This document shows, one piece after another, positions 63,120 through 64,000 of a DNA stretch of 64,000 nt. Location: the NCBI RefSeq assembly GCF_947172395.1, contig NC_069095.1, positions 7,254,001-7,318,000 of the forward strand, given 5' to 3'. The notes beneath the pieces were generated by a model. That model ran no database searches, was not told the origin of the DNA, and worked only from the letters and a program-made list of their open reading frames with translations. Each line of letters starts with the position of its first letter. Position 1 is the stretch's first letter. This DNA is from Bicyclus anynana. Its lineage: Eukaryota > Arthropoda > Insecta > Lepidoptera > Nymphalidae. Made by a program: the position numbers and the translations under genes.

Positions 63120-64000
63120 TTAGTTTATTTCGTAGTGTGGGGTATCCTTGGATAGGTAATTAATTATAAGATATGTGGGGTCTTTTTCCAATCTTTTTGA
63201 TTTAGGGATCCGTTTGTAAAATATTAAGAGCTAATTTTTGTTAGAGTCAAGTGTCCCCACACTCTACCGGGTAAACAGTTATTTATACAGGATACAGGAT
63301 ACGTGAAAAATTCACAAAAGTAGAATACATAATGAAATTACAAGGAAACTTAAAAAACGTATTTTGAAATCGTAAATTGAGGATGAATTTTTTATCGTCT
63401 ATCCCATGGTGTGTGGGTAAGGTTATCGGTATTGTTTTAGTTTAGTTTAGTTTTAGTTAAACTTAATCTACGGAACCCTCAGAATACAGAAAACCACCAG
63501 AAGCCACGTTTAGATGTCATTCTATAGTGCGCAGTGTGTCCAAAAATTGTACACAACAGCCTGCACTCGTCGCAATTCTCACCCGCGTAATGTTGCTAGT
63601 ACATGAGGCTGTTAAATTTTTCCCTATTTTGTGGTAAAAATTTATAATGTTAAAAGGAAAACAATAAGTGTACAGTTCATCACATTAAATGTTAACTTGT
63701 ATGGTAAATAATAAAAACAGTGGGACCGGTTTTCTAGTGATTGCTAAGAGTCAGCAAGAAAATGAACTCTAAAAAATTTAAGACAAGGACAAATAAATAA
63801 TAGATATAATAAGACGGTTATTATAAAACTTATCAACTAACAAACTAAAGAAATACATATTTACAATAATAATTTTATATATTCCATATAATTATATTAT
63901 ATTATTATTATAAATATGTATTTCAATCGTGTGCACAGTCATTATTATCTCGTCTTATTTCTCTAATTTTTATGTCTCTTAAAATTCAAGTATAAATAAG
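63120..64000. other. unassigned AT-rich DNA to the window end
   Basis: TTTAGTTTAGTTTTAGTT runs occur near 63435, and GACAAGGACAAATAAATAAT near 63782 resembles the LINE 3' UTR end at 36240. Nothing else was recognised. Confidence 0.35.

Overview
The window looks like intergenic or intronic DNA from a moth or butterfly (Lepidoptera). It is AT-rich and packed with short dispersed repeats of types common in lepidopteran genomes: tRNA-headed SINEs, RTE-type LINE 3' ends tailed by (GAT)n, and short Helitron-like units ending in CTAG. There are no bacterial-style operons, rRNA genes or CRISPR arrays. The tRNA-like sequences found are all SINE heads or their fragments. The species cannot be named from the sequence.

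Only one protein-coding gene is supported with confidence: a two-exon gene on the + strand at about 24.2-25.6 kb. It has a TATA box and initiator, a signal-peptide exon, an 82-bp GT-AG intron that joins in frame, a complete catalytic exon and an AATAAA signal. It encodes a 361-residue secreted neutral lipase of the pancreatic-lipase superfamily, with Ser-Asp-His triad and almost no lid loop. The large intervals on either side may be intergenic, or introns of genes whose coding exons lie outside. Four places look like possible first exons or promoters without a recognisable protein: 0.7-0.9 kb, 7.4-7.6 kb, a very CpG-rich block at 17.7-18.0 kb (minus strand), and 47.8-48.4 kb.

Layout. 0-9 kb: a LINE C-terminal fragment (1.9 kb), a fold-back element (3.5 kb), a tandem duplication (3.9-4.2 kb) and a terminal-inverted-repeat element (4.8-5.2 kb). 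9-20 kb: LINE, RTE and SINE copies, a long inverted duplication of a Helitron-like unit (16.1 kb) and the CpG block. 20.0-20.9 kb: a decayed PIF/Harbinger-type DNA transposon. 24.2-25.6 kb: the lipase. 26-38 kb: LINE tails, a 360-bp tandem duplication, a long (ATC)n microsatellite next to an RTE end, several MITEs and Helitron-like units. 38-55 kb: the densest SINE region, with nested insertions and clear target-site duplications. 55-64 kb: sparse, AT-rich, with LINE tails, two perfect palindromes, one SINE and a G-rich TAGGG-like minisatellite.

The repeats appear to form partnerships. SINE family A shares its 3' end with a LINE present at 32.2 kb. SINE family B ends in the same GGYTGATAATGATG-type tail as the RTE ends. 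The short repeats ending in CTAG have Helitron hallmarks in several independent copies. Family letters A-D are labels made here, not database names.
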